In this document: piece by piece, positions 1 to 11,800 of the stretch
Layout: the number at the start of each line of letters is the position of its first letter
Position numbering within the stretch: position 1 is the first letter of the stretch
NCBI GenBank assembly: GCA_947652115.1
Contig: OX393565.1
Location: 8,298,622-8,362,621 of the forward strand
Length of the DNA stretch: 64,000 nt
Source: Blastomussa wellsi
Lineage: Eukaryota > Cnidaria > Anthozoa > Scleractinia > Plerogyridae
Reading direction: 5' to 3'
Program-made: the position numbers and the translations under genes
Notes under the pieces: model-generated
What the model saw: the letters and a program-made list of their open reading frames with translations, nothing else
What the model was told of the DNA's origin: nothing
Database searches by the model: none

Positions 1-2188
1 TCTCTTCTCTAGTCATCATTTTTACGTCATTATCTTGGATGCCTAGAGTGTCTATCTCCCAGAATCTCTTCAGAGAATCATTGATCTCATCAAATACACG
101 AGGTCTGGTGAAAAAGGTACAGGCTAGATGTGTTCTGTCGTTCCTGGTAATACTTATGCCGTCTGGGGGGCCAACACAGGACCAGCCCAAAGGCCCCAAT
201 CTTGCAATCGGCTCTCCAGGATTTCCCCTGACATCACATTTGGAGAAGTGAAGATCGATGTGGTCTTGGCCAATGAGCACGTCAACAATAGGATCAGCTG
301 GTGGATCTGGAAATTTGCAGACACGTAAATGAGGCCATCGATCCTGAAACTTTGACCAGTCAACAGCTTTGTAATTTCCAGTTACTCGACGCGGACAAGT
401 CAGAGCCTTAAAGGGCAATATTACGTTTCCATCACAGCTCTCTAGCTCCATGCTTACAGGCATAGAATCGAAGGTTTCTACTGTCTCGTTCAAAACATTA
501 ACAGCCACTTGTTCGTAGGCTGCAGTCAAACCGAGTGCTCCAGCTAACTCCTCGTTTACATACGAAACACTACTTGCATCATCCATAAGGGCATTAACTT
601 TAATCTTCCTTCCATTTGCAGACAACCAAACGGCTACCGTTCGAAGAGAGACGTTCTCCTGATTCTGCTCGGAGCTCGAAGCGAGTGTAGTGATGAGAGA
701 ATGTTCTTCGATCGCCTGTTCTGAATTACTCAAATCAGTCTCCTCACTCGGAACAGTTGCAAGGACTCTTGTAGGGGGCGTGGTAGGATTTGCGGATTCC
801 TTGGCGACAGTTTCGTCACGAGCTTGACCTTCCTCTAATTGATGCAAAAGTCTATCGTGATTTCTCTTGCAGCCATTCACTCCACATTCTTTCGCTCTCT
901 TACAATCCTTTCCCTGGTGGTTGTTAGCCAAACAACGAAAACACAGTTTCTTTTCCTTTGCAACTCTCCATCTGTCATCAACGCTCATGGCCTTGTAGCT
1001 CTGACAATTTCTAACGGCGTGATTTCCTTGGCAGACGTCACACTTCTGCTTAATGCCAGTGAAGGTTCGATTTAACCGTTTCCTATCTTCCTCTTTCGGC
1101 TTTCCTTTGGCTCCATGAAGCCCTTCGACGGTTTCCACAGCTTTCATTTGATACTCTGACTCCTCAGTAATCCAGTCTCGAAGAGTCTCAATAGATTCTT
1201 GTCGACCACTTTCTTTAGCCCAACGATAAAACCTGGACAACATGGTTTTTGGAATTTTTTCCAGGACAACAGTGAAAAGAAGGCTTCCAGGTTGTAATTC
1301 ACTCCATCGGCTATGTTCACGGAGAGTAACAATTGTGCTCACGAGAGTATCAGCAAATTTCTCGAGGTCCTGCACGTTTCCCTCTTGAATTGGTTTAATT
1401 CTCTTCACTTCCTCGAGATAATTTTGAAGTTGTCTTCTTTCGCCACCAAATCTTCGTTTGAGAGTGTTTTTCGCCTCCTCGTACGCTTCTTCTGAAAAGC
1501 CAAGCTTCGCAATTGATTCTTCAGCCTTCCCGTGAAGACAAGCCTTTAATCGTAACATCTTGTACCTTGCTGGCTCTTGGGAGTCATCCACGATGCTTTC
1601 GAACGCGGCCCAAAAGTATTCAAACTTTGTTTTATCTCCACTGAAAGTCGGCAACTTAATTCGTTCGAGCTTCCTGTCTGCGGCCGCTGATGAATTTTGC
1701 TGTGAAGAGAAAGGCTGCGATGACTTCGGTTGCGACAAATTGTTTTCCAACGGCGACATTTCTTCCTGCTCTTTACGTTTCAATTCGACGTGTTTTTCGG
1801 GTTCACTCTTCGGCAACGATTTCCGCGAGAAGGAGGAAAGAAAACCTTTCACTGTTGCAATCTCTTTGTCTGTCGCTTCGATTATCTTGTCGATTTCGTC
1901 ATTTGATCTTTCCACATTCTTCTTGTCATGAGACCGTTCGTAAATTACGATCAGATCTTCCAAAATCTGAATGGCATCCAATTTCTTTTCCTCCACGGTT
2001 TCGAGGGCGATTAAAATTGCTTCTCCATCGACGGTTTCCTCTGACATAAGACGTACGAGGCGGCTATACAGCTTCGTCAACTGCATTTTGATGGTTCGCT
2101 TTTGCTTCTTTAATTCATCTAGAAGCGCTTCGCTCGGATCAACATCATCTTCAACGCTTGGGCTTTCACTGTCACCCGCTTCGGACAT
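1..2188 (-). CDS. BEL/Pao retrotransposon Gag-protease polyprotein (continues off the left edge)
   Basis: Read on the minus strand from an ATG at 2188, the frame stays open to base 1, about 729 residues. The order is that of BEL/Pao polyproteins: a charged, probably coiled N terminus; a DUF1759-like Gag core (about residues 175-330); three zinc-knuckle-like clusters (CDVCQGNHAVRNC, CFRCLANNHQGKDC and a CCHH cluster, about 378-440); and an A17-type aspartic protease with LMDDASSVSYVN near residue 530, ending in the box GPLGWSCVG. The last residues (LKRFWEIDTLG) are where reverse transcriptase begins in this family, so RT, RNase H and integrase should lie beyond base 1. The protease site reads D-D-A-S rather than D-S/T-G; I recall cnidarian BEL copies sharing this. 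The element is antisense to the HECT gene and lies upstream of its first visible exon. With no stop in over 700 codons it may be young. Confidence 0.85.
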   Translation of the reverse strand, partial: MSEAGDSESPSVEDDVDPSEALLDELKKQKRTIKMQLTKLYSRLVRLMSEETVDGEAILIALETVEEKKLDAIQILEDLIVIYERSHDKKNVERSNDEIDKIIEATDKEIATVKGFLSSFSRKSLPKSEPEKHVELKRKEQEEMSPLENNLSQPKSSQPFSSQQNSSAAADRKLERIKLPTFSGDKTKFEYFWAAFESIVDDSQEPARYKMLRLKACLHGKAEESIAKLGFSEEAYEEAKNTLKRRFGGERRQLQNYLEEVKRIKPIQEGNVQDLEKFADTLVSTIVTLREHSRWSELQPGSLLFTVVLEKIPKTMLSRFYRWAKESGRQESIETLRDWITEESEYQMKAVETVEGLHGAKGKPKEEDRKRLNRTFTGIKQKCDVCQGNHAVRNCQSYKAMSVDDRWRVAKEKKLCFRCLANNHQGKDCKRAKECGVNGCKRNHDRLLHQLEEGQARDETVAKESANPTTPPTRVLATVPSEETDLSNSEQAIEEHSLITTLASSSEQNQENVSLRTVAVWLSANGRKIKVNALMDDASSVSYVNEELAGALGLTAAYEQVAVNVLNETVETFDSMPVSMELESCDGNVILPFKALTCPRRVTGNYKAVDWSKFQDRWPHLRVCKFPDPPADPIVDVLIGQDHIDLHFSKCDVRGNPGEPIARLGPLGWSCVGPPDGISITRNDRTHLACTFFTRPRVFDEINDSLKRFWEIDTLGIQDNDVKMMTREE

Positions 2189-2194
2189 CTTAAA

Positions 2195-2210
2195 CCTCGC
2201 TCTGCTACCA
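2195..2210 (-). other. Probable tRNA primer-binding site of the BEL/Pao element
   Basis: On the minus strand TGGTAGCAGAGCGAGG lies 7 bases upstream of the Gag ATG. A TGG start complementary to a tRNA CCA end, placed between a presumed 5' LTR and gag, is what a minus-strand primer-binding site should look like. I did not identify the priming tRNA. Confidence 0.5.
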
Positions 2211-2211
2211 G

Positions 2212-2531
2212 CTTTTTGGTCGAACGAAACGGCAACCAAAGATAAACTGTCAACAAAACTTTAATACACCGAGGATCTCTTTTAACAAACTCGACCGATA
2301 AATCAGCTACTGTATTTTCTTAGGAATAGGCTTGTCACGTTTTAAGGGCCCTAGTCAGCCTCCGCCATTTTCAGTTTCATCGAAATTATGGAAATTGTAT
2401 AGTGAAGCGCAGTCGTATTGTGTTGCCGTAGGTTGTTACTAATAGTGTTGAAATTACCTTTAGCAGGTTTCTCAAGGGATTTCTTTCGTTTCTGCTCGAT
2501 CCGCGTAAAGTATAATACTGAAATTGTCACA
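2212..2531 (-). repeat. Putative 5' LTR of the BEL/Pao element
   Basis: The LTR should lie just upstream of the primer-binding site in element orientation. A start at TGTGACAATTTCAG (2531 on the minus strand) and an end near 2212 would give about 320 bp with a TATTAAAG box. The partner LTR is outside the window, so neither boundary can be checked. Confidence 0.3.
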
Positions 2532-2871
2532 TGTAAACAAGATGTGGCTAACTAGGTGCCCTTTAAGGAACATTTTAAAACCAAAAACACATTACATCAC
2601 ATGTACGTGCAGGAAGAACTGAAAACCAATATGATGCTGTATGATTGAGAGTATGATTTTCTATTTTTCCTTTAGGAGGAGCAGGTGGGCTGGCGTGGTG
2701 GGGGGAGGGGAGGTGGGGAATTATTAACAAGTTTGAGAACCTATGTAAGGGATGAAGCGCCCGGGCAAGCAAAATGTGTGAGCTGCTGGAATTAAATTTT
2801 TTTTTTGAGCCCTGAAGTATGTGAAATTTTAGTATTATTGATAATAACATGAGTTTGTTGCAACATTTCAG
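2532..2871. other. Intron sequence, no gene seen
   Basis: AT-rich DNA with a G-rich low-complexity stretch near 2680-2720. No coding signal or repeat that I recognise apart from the splice acceptor TTTCAG at 2866-2871. Confidence 0.5.
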
Positions 2872-5800
2872 AGAGAGTAGCTGGATTTATGAAAGTATAG
2901 CTTTGAACGTTGATAGAGAAAATGTACTAGGCAGCACCATGAACCAGATGGGGAAAACACTTGGACGTGTGCTGCGAAACAGTTCATTACAAGTCACTTT
3001 CAAGGATGAGCCTGGTATGTTAAAGCCTGTTATTAAATACAGACAGTTTCAGTATTGCTGAGGTGTCGTCATTTTGCGGGGTGGTTAATCAGGTCTCATA
3101 CTGTTTGGTGTGTGTGGGGGGTGGGGGGGGGGGGGATTTATGGTATAAAAATTTATTGAAATCTGTCCAAGACCAAATTTGATACAAATTGACAAAGTAT
3201 TTAGAATGCCATGGCATTGTGTGCGATTTGGCACTCTTACGGCCAGCTTACAGGCCCTACCTGTAAGCATGTTACTGTAAGCGTGTGGAATGTGCGTGGA
3301 ATGTGTGTGTGGAATGTGTATGAGCGGTATGCTAATTTGAAGTATATATAACTTGTTGCTGGCACTTATTAAAACATTCGGTTTTAGAAACTACACCCTG
3401 GACTCGGTCGTTCGTCATGGTGTCAGGAGTGGGATTTCGCATCGTTCGGTTCCTGCTTTGATTTTCGTTTCTCTTCGACGTTCTTCATGGCTGACGGTCT
3501 TCGCAAACCCGATCCGCTCAGTTTCGAAGGAAACGTGGCTCTTAATTGGAAGCATTTCGTACAAGAAGTCGAGATATTCATAGCTGCAGCACATGGTGAC
3601 AAAGACGACAAAACAAAGGCTTACATTTTGTTAAATTTAGCAGGAAGAGAGGCGATTGAAAAAGAGAAATCCTTCGTTTACGCTCCAGCCGTCCTAGACG
3701 AAGATGGAACAGTTCGTGTTCAGGAAGAATCTCGCGAGAGCGTCGAAGTACTAAAAAGGAAATTTGCAGAAATCTGCGACCCTCGTGGTAACGTCGTTAT
3801 GGAAAGGCACAAGTTCAACACGCGTGTACAGAAGGATGGTGAACCGTTTCAGTCCTTTGTAGCCGATCTCAGAATCTTGGCAAACACATGCGAGTACGGT
3901 GCTTTGAAGGACGAGCTCATTCGTGATAAAATAGTATGCGGCGTCACTTCTGCGCACGTAAGAAAGCAGCTCCTGAAAGAGAGAGATCTAACACTCGATC
4001 GCGCTATCGACATTGGCATCGCAAACGAGTTGTCAGACAGGAACAACTGCGAGCTATCAGCTAAAGTCGGCGATTCGAAAGAAGAAATCCACAGCGTTGG
4101 AAAAGAAAGAAAATTCTCGAAAAGAGGCTCAAAGAAAGATTTGAAGATTCAAAACTGCAAGAATTGTGGTGGCAGTCATGTAGCGAAGCAGAAATCCTGT
4201 CCCGCGTTTGGAAAGAAGTGTCTGCACTGTGGAAAGCCTAACCATTTCGAGAAAGTGTGCCGTTCTAAGCGTTTTGGCGAGCACTCGAATAATCGTCGGG
4301 ATGGCACTGGCCAGCGCCCCACTCGTAGGCGTCCCGTTGATGAAGTTTATCCACAATTTCCTGCCGACCAAGAAGAAGGTTTATTTATTATTGATGCGAT
4401 TACGTCCAAGCCAGGAAACAAGCGTGAAATTTATTGCACCATGGAGATCAATGGTCAAGAAGTTGAGATTAAAATTGACACTGGTGCTAAATGCAATGTG
4501 GTCACACTCGATTTATTCAAGAGGATCAGGCGCAACGAGAACATTGATCAAACGAAGGCTGTGCAGTTGGTTGCATATGGTGGCGACACATTAAGCACAC
4601 TTGGTACTGCGTATTTCCAAGTCTACCTGAAGTCCATGTCTCGCAGCCTGGAATTTCACGTCGTTGACAAGCCTGTTACACCGTTGCTTGGTCTATCAGA
4701 TGCATTGAGCTTGAATCTTATCCAGTTACACAGCGAGGTCCATGAAGTTGACACTACCGATGCTTTTCGTGCAGCAGTGTTTGACGAGTACAAAGATTTG
4801 TTTCAAGGTGACCTTGGCAATTTGCCAGTCGTTTACAAGATGAGGCTTGACCCTAATGCTACTCCTGTTGTCAGACCACCGCGTAAGATACCTCTGGCAA
4901 TGGAGGACAGTGTTAAAGCAGAGCTTAACAGAATGGTAAAGATAGGAGCGATCACGCCTGTCTCTGAGCCAACCGAATGGGTCTCACAAATGGTAGCGGC
5001 CAGAAAGAAAGATGGCAGCATCCGGATATGCATTGATCCAAGAGACCTTAATCAAGCCATTAGAAGACCTCATCATCCTATGAGAACAGTGGAAGATGTC
5101 GCATCGCGCATGCCCAATGCCACAGTATTCTCAACCCTTGACGCGAGAAGTGGTTTTTGGCAAATCAAGCTTGATCAAGAGTCTTCCCTGCTCACAACAT
5201 TTAGTACTCCTTTTGGAAGGTACCGGTTCCTGAGAATGCCGTTTGGCATCACCTCTGCCTCGGAGGTCTTCCAGCGTTCAATGGAAGAGCTGTTTGCTGG
5301 GTATCCCTGTGCTATCATCGTTGATGACCTGTTGGTTTGGGGCGAGGGAACACCTGACCATGATGCAAACCTTAAGAAAGTTCTACAAAGAGCTCGTGAA
5401 GTTGACCTGAAGTTATGTGCCAAGAAATGCAAGTTCCGTCTAGATCGTGTGTCGTACGTTGGTCATCAGTTCACAAGGGGCGGTCTCAAACCTGATGAAG
5501 CCAAAGTTACTGCTATAAGAGAGATGCCAACACCTGCTGACCCAGAGTCACTCCGTCGATTCCTTGGCATGGCTAATTATCTTCACAAGTTTATCAGCAA
5601 CTTCAGTGACAAGTCTGCACCACTACGTGAATTGCTGCGGAATGACACGCACTGGAGCTGGGGGCCAGCACAGCAGCGCGCTTTTGAAGCACTCAAGGCA
5701 GACATTTCTCAGACACCAGTCCTAAAGTACTTTGATCCGTCGAAGTCTACCACATTGTCTGTGGATGCCTCAAAGAGTGGTCTTGGTGCAGTTTGCTTAC

Positions 5801-8800
5801 AGGATGGTCACCCTGTGGCCTTTGCCTCACGAGCACTCACAGAAGCCCAAACTCGATACGCTCAAATCGAGAAAGAGTTACTTGCTGCTCTGTTTGCGTG
5901 CAAGAAGTTCCATGATTTCATCTATGGTCGACAAGTCATTATCGAGACTGACCACAAGCCTCTAACAGCCATCGTTAGCAAGCCTCTTCATTCAGCTCCT
6001 GCCCGTCTTCAACGAATGCTCTTACAGCTTCAGAAGTACAACTTGAAGTTCGTGTACAAGAAAGGGACAGAACTCTATGTAGCTGACACGTTGTCACGCG
6101 CTTATATTGAAGGAGATTCCGACTCAGTTGACGATGAGCAGATTGACATTTTGTCTTTCACGTCCATCTCTTCGGCACGCATGGCCGAACTACAGAAGCA
6201 TACCCTTGAAGATCCTGTTATGCAGAAAGTTTCTGGTTTCATTGTCAATGGCTGGCCAGGAAAGTCCAAGAGTGTACCTCCAGAGATACAGCCTTACTTT
6301 CCCATAAGGGACGAGCTGATTGTGGACGACGGAATCATCTTTAAAGGCCTGAGAGTTGTAGTTCCACAGTCCGTGCGCAAAGAGTACGTTCAGCAGCTTC
6401 ACAAGGGGCATCCTGGGGTTGATGCTACGAAAATAATTGCAAGAGAAGTCGTGTATTGGCCTTCTATGATTCATGACATTGAATCTGCTATATCCTTGTG
6501 TCAGCCCTGCAACAGTGCAAGACCCCATCAACAGAAAGAACCGCTTCTAATCCATCCGGTCCCAGACCTCCCATGGTCCTTTGTGAGCGCGGACATATTT
6601 GAATGGGATGGAATGCAGTACTTGATTCTCGTCGATTCGTACTCGGGCTGGTTCGAGATGAGTACCCTCAGAGATCTATCGTCCAAAGCTGTGATTAAGA
6701 AGATGAAGAATCACTTTGCTACCCATGGCATTCCCTGCAAGCTGCTAACGGACAATGGTCCACAGTTTTCAAGCAGAGAGTTTCAGAGTTTCGCCGGTGA
6801 ATGGAGCTTCGAGCATGTCACCAGCAGTCCTTACTTCCCTCAGTCCAATGGTCTAGCTGAGAACGCAGTCAAGCAAGCCAAGAACCTGCTGGACAAGTGC
6901 AAAAAGGATGGCTCTGACCCCCTGCTTGGTCTTCTTAACCTCAGGAATGTTCCAAGAGATCAAACGCTAGGTTCTCCTGCTCAACGATTGATGTCCAGAC
7001 GCACTAGATGTGTTCTACCCGTTGCAAAGAAACTCCTCTATCCTAGAGCGCTCAACAGCAAAGACGTATCCTCACGTTTGGAGTTGAAGCGACAACAGCA
7101 GAAGTTGTATCACGATCAGCATGCTAAACCTCTCCAACCTCTCAGTCCCCAGCAGGTTGTTCGTCTTCAGACTAACAGAGGTTACGAGAAAGTAGGCGTT
7201 GTTAAGCAGCCCACTTCGCATCCACGATCGTATATTGTACAAGCTGGAGGAAAGGAGTATAGAAGAAACCGAAGACATCTATTGCCTGTTTCAGAGCCTG
7301 CTCCTAACCCGTTTAACCATCATGCAGCAGCAGATGATGATGTGCCTCTTTCTACACCTTCTCCTGTAAAGTCACCGCCCAAGTTAACCGAGGTGCCTGT
7401 TGTACCTCAGCAGTCTCCTGCAAGGTCTCCTGCCAGACCCCAAGTTCCTACCAGACCCCAAGGATCATCCAGTGGAGAGTCCCAACCATATGTTACCAGA
7501 TCTGGAAGGATGTCCAAGCCGAATCCAAAGTATCAAGACTTTGTAACCTGACTATCATGAGACACTGACTTTCAATGAACTCACTCAGTCATAGGATTAT
7601 AGGGTTATAACGGACTTTGACTTGTTTTTTCTATTTTGCTTGTAACTCGCTTTTCCAGTTGCAGTGTATTCATTTTGTAAAGGGGGATGTAAGCATGTTA
7701 CTGTAAGCGTGTGGAATGTGCGTGGAATGTGTGTGTGGAATGTGTATGAGCGGTATGCTAATTTGAAGTATATATAACTTGTTGCTGGCACTTATTAAAA
7801 CATTCGGTTTTTGAAACTACACCCTGGACTCGGTCGTTCGTCACTACCTACAGTGTACATGACCTGTGCAAACCTGTACGTGATGTCAGCTCCCTTTGTA
7901 AACCACACGTACGTGCAAATAAGGTTCATGTAAGCATAACCTAATCATGTTATGTTATTTACATTTTCACGAAGGAATGTGCACTGGTCCTAAGAGGGAA
8001 TTCTTTGCTTGTTTCTGTAAAGACATTATTGATCGTAAACGTGGCCTCTTTATAGTCACAGATGATGCTCAGTACAGGTGAAGTTTTACAAGACTAGTAT
8101 CTTAGTTGCGCGTGATCACATCAGACAATGGCCGACCAAAATTTACTTTTGTCTGATCAAATCTCAACCAGCGTATATGGAAGTTAGTGTCCGATAGCCC
8201 GGAGCTAGTGGATTTTGTCATCATGCTAGTGGATCTTATCCTTCCCTTCAGCGTTTTACGAATTAATTCATTCATTCATTCATTCATTCATTTATCACAC
8301 TTCTGAGAATTTTTTCGGGCTATTGGAAATGACCTCCGGGCTAGTTCATCCTGGTTACAACTTGCCCGAAGGTCAAGCTGAAAATTGAACTTCTTTGTAC
8401 CCTGTCAACCCCAGTCAGACCTGTAGAATATCCGGACAATTTGTTACGCCTATGCAAAGGCCAATGTTTTGCGCTGACATCGTTTTATTGAGGAGTTCTG
8501 TGATGTGATGTACGACATCACTACAGTTTTGACTTAGTCGGACATCCTGTATAGGGGAAAATGTTTGCAGCTGTGCCACTGTGATGGTTCTTTTTGTATA
8601 ACTTTTTCTATTCTCGTTGCGTTTCATTTATGAAACAAATTTCCTAGTAGAGCAGCTAAACCTTACTGACAATATCTGCGCTCAGTCTTTCTGTACATAC
8701 ATGAATCCTGCTGTGATTGAGGGCTGATATTCTTCGTGTATGGCCGTCATGTTTGGTTAATATGCTCTATATTTAATACACTGTATCCTTGAGATGGCTC

Positions 8801-11800
8801 TTGGTGACTTGTTTGATTTCTTTTTTTATAGTCCAGTGCCAAATGCTTACTTTGCTAAATTTGTCAACAAGAAAGCACTCCCAGACTATTCGGCAGACAC
8901 TGAAAGTCATGCAGTTACGTCAATTAAACAAGACGAAAATCTATCAAGCGAGTTTACAGATGAAGAGCTAATGTCAGCGTTATCACAGGCTGAAGAGCTT
9001 ACCGCAACTGCACCAAATACCAGTACGGGTTTTAGCGAACAAATAAGTGGAGAAAGTCAGTTGTTGAACATTTCTGATGCAGAGCATTCAGGAGAAACTG
9101 ATAATGTAAGCCAGTCGGGTGTGTCAGGAGAAGAAGGTACAGCGTTAATTAATGGAGACATAAACATGGAGTCGCCCAGAGAAGCTTTGTTGGATGAACA
9201 AGCAGAAGAAATCAGTGCGACAGGTCTTCCAGCGGAAGGAGGTAATAGCACATCTCCCAGCCGTGGCTCAAACTTGTCTAAGAGCAGTGCTGACCATGAA
9301 AATATTGCATCCGTGTCAGAACAAACGTGGTTGTCTTGTACGGTGGGTAACATACATGTAATTTACTTGTAAAATACTCTAGTTTGTAAGTCGTTCTATC
9401 AAGTATCTATTAGTTTTTAGTATAAATCTACTAGCGTTCTATCACGAATGCCGTTCTCTGATTGCCTACGCTACCCACTATCTATTCTGTGATAGATAGC
9501 GAGTAGCGTAGCAGTGCGGTTGTCTACAAAATGGCGGCCGCTTCTTCACGTTTTCGAAATGTCCGTGAAGAAGATTTAGGCAGGTTACTGGTCGAAGCTG
9601 TTCCAGAAAAGTCAAAAGTCACCACGACTAGTAGATTTATACTAAAACAATTAGATTATTCGCTCTCAATTTCTATGCGTCATGTTTACTCGGGCTGCGC
9701 CCTCGTCAGCTATCACGCGATAGAAATCTCGAGCTCATAATCTAATTGTTAAATAAAGCACTTTAGAACTTTACCGATATTTTTACATTATAAGGTGTCA
9801 GGTGGCATGTATTGAGTTTTGAAAGTAATTAGTGAATTGCTCTGGTTTTGCATTTCTACTCTCATTAATTGGTATAAAAATCTCGCGCCACTTTTTCAAC
9901 CAATCAGAAAGTAAAACCAAAACCAATTGTGACTCGCGCGCGCACATTTTCCCGCGCTTTGAGTCAGCTACGCGTAATTCTTTCGAGTTTTGATTGGCCA
10001 AGGTAATTACCTTGGTTTTTGTTTTTCGACACTCAATTGAAACTCGCTCTATGCATGTCACTTAGCAATAACATTGTATTTTTCTTTGGTGGTTCTTTTA
10101 TCAGGAACAGACCAGTGTAGACAAGGCCATTACAAATTTGTCTTTGCGTTCCAAACTTAAGCAGCTTCGTTTCATTGGTCGCATGTTGGGATTTGCCATT
10201 TGCCAGGACTTGCTGTTAGATCTTCATCTCTCCAAACCATTTGTGAAACAGGTTTTATATCAATATCATTCTCGTCCCCAGAAGCCCTGGTTCTTTCAAG
10301 AATCGAAACCTCTGGCTGCCTATAGCATCGGAAGTCCCCGATTCACGGTCTGACAAATCAGATTACTTGAACGGAAAGTTACAGAGCGAGTACTCATGCT
10401 AAAGAATTGGGATCCGCCAGAGGTCTCGATCCCTAGCGCAGCCCAGAAGGATCGCGGGCTCTGGGAACGAGAGTGTATCAATATTTGACTTTGCAAGTAG
10501 TGAAAAGGAGACTTATACCATTATACATGCGAAACCCCCACCCCATCCCAGAAAGCAATGACTTTGGCCCTCACAAACCCTCCCCCAGCACTCCAAGCAA
10601 AATTTGAAGAGCACGAAATCGCGATTTTCCGCGTGCGGCGATAGAACATCTGGGTTGTAGCTTTAACCAACTAGCGTTTAGTAGTGCAGTGGGGAAACAG
10701 AACCATCGTGACCCACTGTATCTAAGAGGAAATCGTTTTACCATGCACATTTCTCTGGAATAAAAAGGACCACGTGAAAAGTTTTTTCACGAATGCAATC
10801 CTTTAAAAACGAAACTATAACTTAAAGGTAATAGTTAGTATATTTTCTACTCCCTGTGTACAACTGCTTTACAGTCATTTAATTTGTAAGCTCCATCGAA
10901 TCATGGTTCTTCTCGCGTTTCAGATTCTTGGCATGCCATTATCGCACCCAGATGACCTGATCTCGTTTGACTACGAACTCCACAAGAATGCAGTGATCTG
11001 GGTACAGGAAAACAGCGTCAATGACCTGGATTTACCGTTCAGTGTGGATGCGGTAAATCCGTGGAATTCCAAACCTGTCACAATCGACCTCACTGATGAC
11101 AGCGACAGGAAACTCACAGATGACAACAAGGTACTCGATCGCGCGCGCGAACAACTTCAGACAGGGGACTTCAGAGGGCACTATCACTCTCCTTAGCCCT
11201 TTGTTCTTTTAAGTTTTCTCTCTAGCGCGTGTTTTTCATCCGTCACCCGCAATGTGTGATCCGAGACCTTGCGCTTCGCTCCCGGGCCGCAAATGACACT
11301 ACAAAGGTGAAAATTAACAATATACAAGGCCAGATAACTAACAAATTTAATAACCTAAACGTTTTCAAGAATACAAGAACTACTTCGCATTATAAATTTT
11401 AGAAATGTCTTCTGTACTGTCTTTAGTTGCGGATAATTACAATGTTTCTGAATATAATGCTCAATGGATAATCATAGGTTTTAACGAACTTACATTTTCC
11501 AGATTAATTTCAGTATAAAATTGCCGCAGTTCTTCAGCCGAGCTAATTTTGCGCGACCGTAGGACAAAAAGTTGCTTTTTTGTTTCTTCACCTTTTCCTT
11601 TTCCTTCTAGTCTTTCTAGCCTATCTTCAAATTTAAATCCAACGTTTTTGTCTGCATTTTTTTCCATTTATAACTAAGACTGATTTTTCTCTCTTGACCG
11701 CGTATATTGATGTTAATAATAATAATTATCGCAGCCTAAACAACCGGGAAACAAGTGCAAGTTTTGGTAAATATTGGGGAACCGCTCGAGCAGTTTCCGA

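Larger units (their letters stand above)
3262..7843 (+). mobile_element. Complete Ty3/Gypsy LTR retrotransposon, 4.58 kb
   Basis: Two 156-bp LTRs bound the element, and CTACC lies directly outside both ends (3257-3261 and 7844-7848), a 5-bp target-site duplication. LTRs start TGTAAGC and end CGTCA. I see one mismatch between them (gttttagaaa against gtttttgaaa), so the insertion is recent. The primer-binding site and polypurine tract are in place and the single ORF is intact, so this copy looks capable of autonomous movement. It lies in the HECT gene intron between exons 2872-3014 and 7975-8077, in the same orientation as the gene. Confidence 0.95.

Noticed and set aside
39..1931. Several plus-strand ORFs of 60-120 residues at the left edge
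   Set aside because: They are shadows of the long minus-strand BEL/Pao frame.
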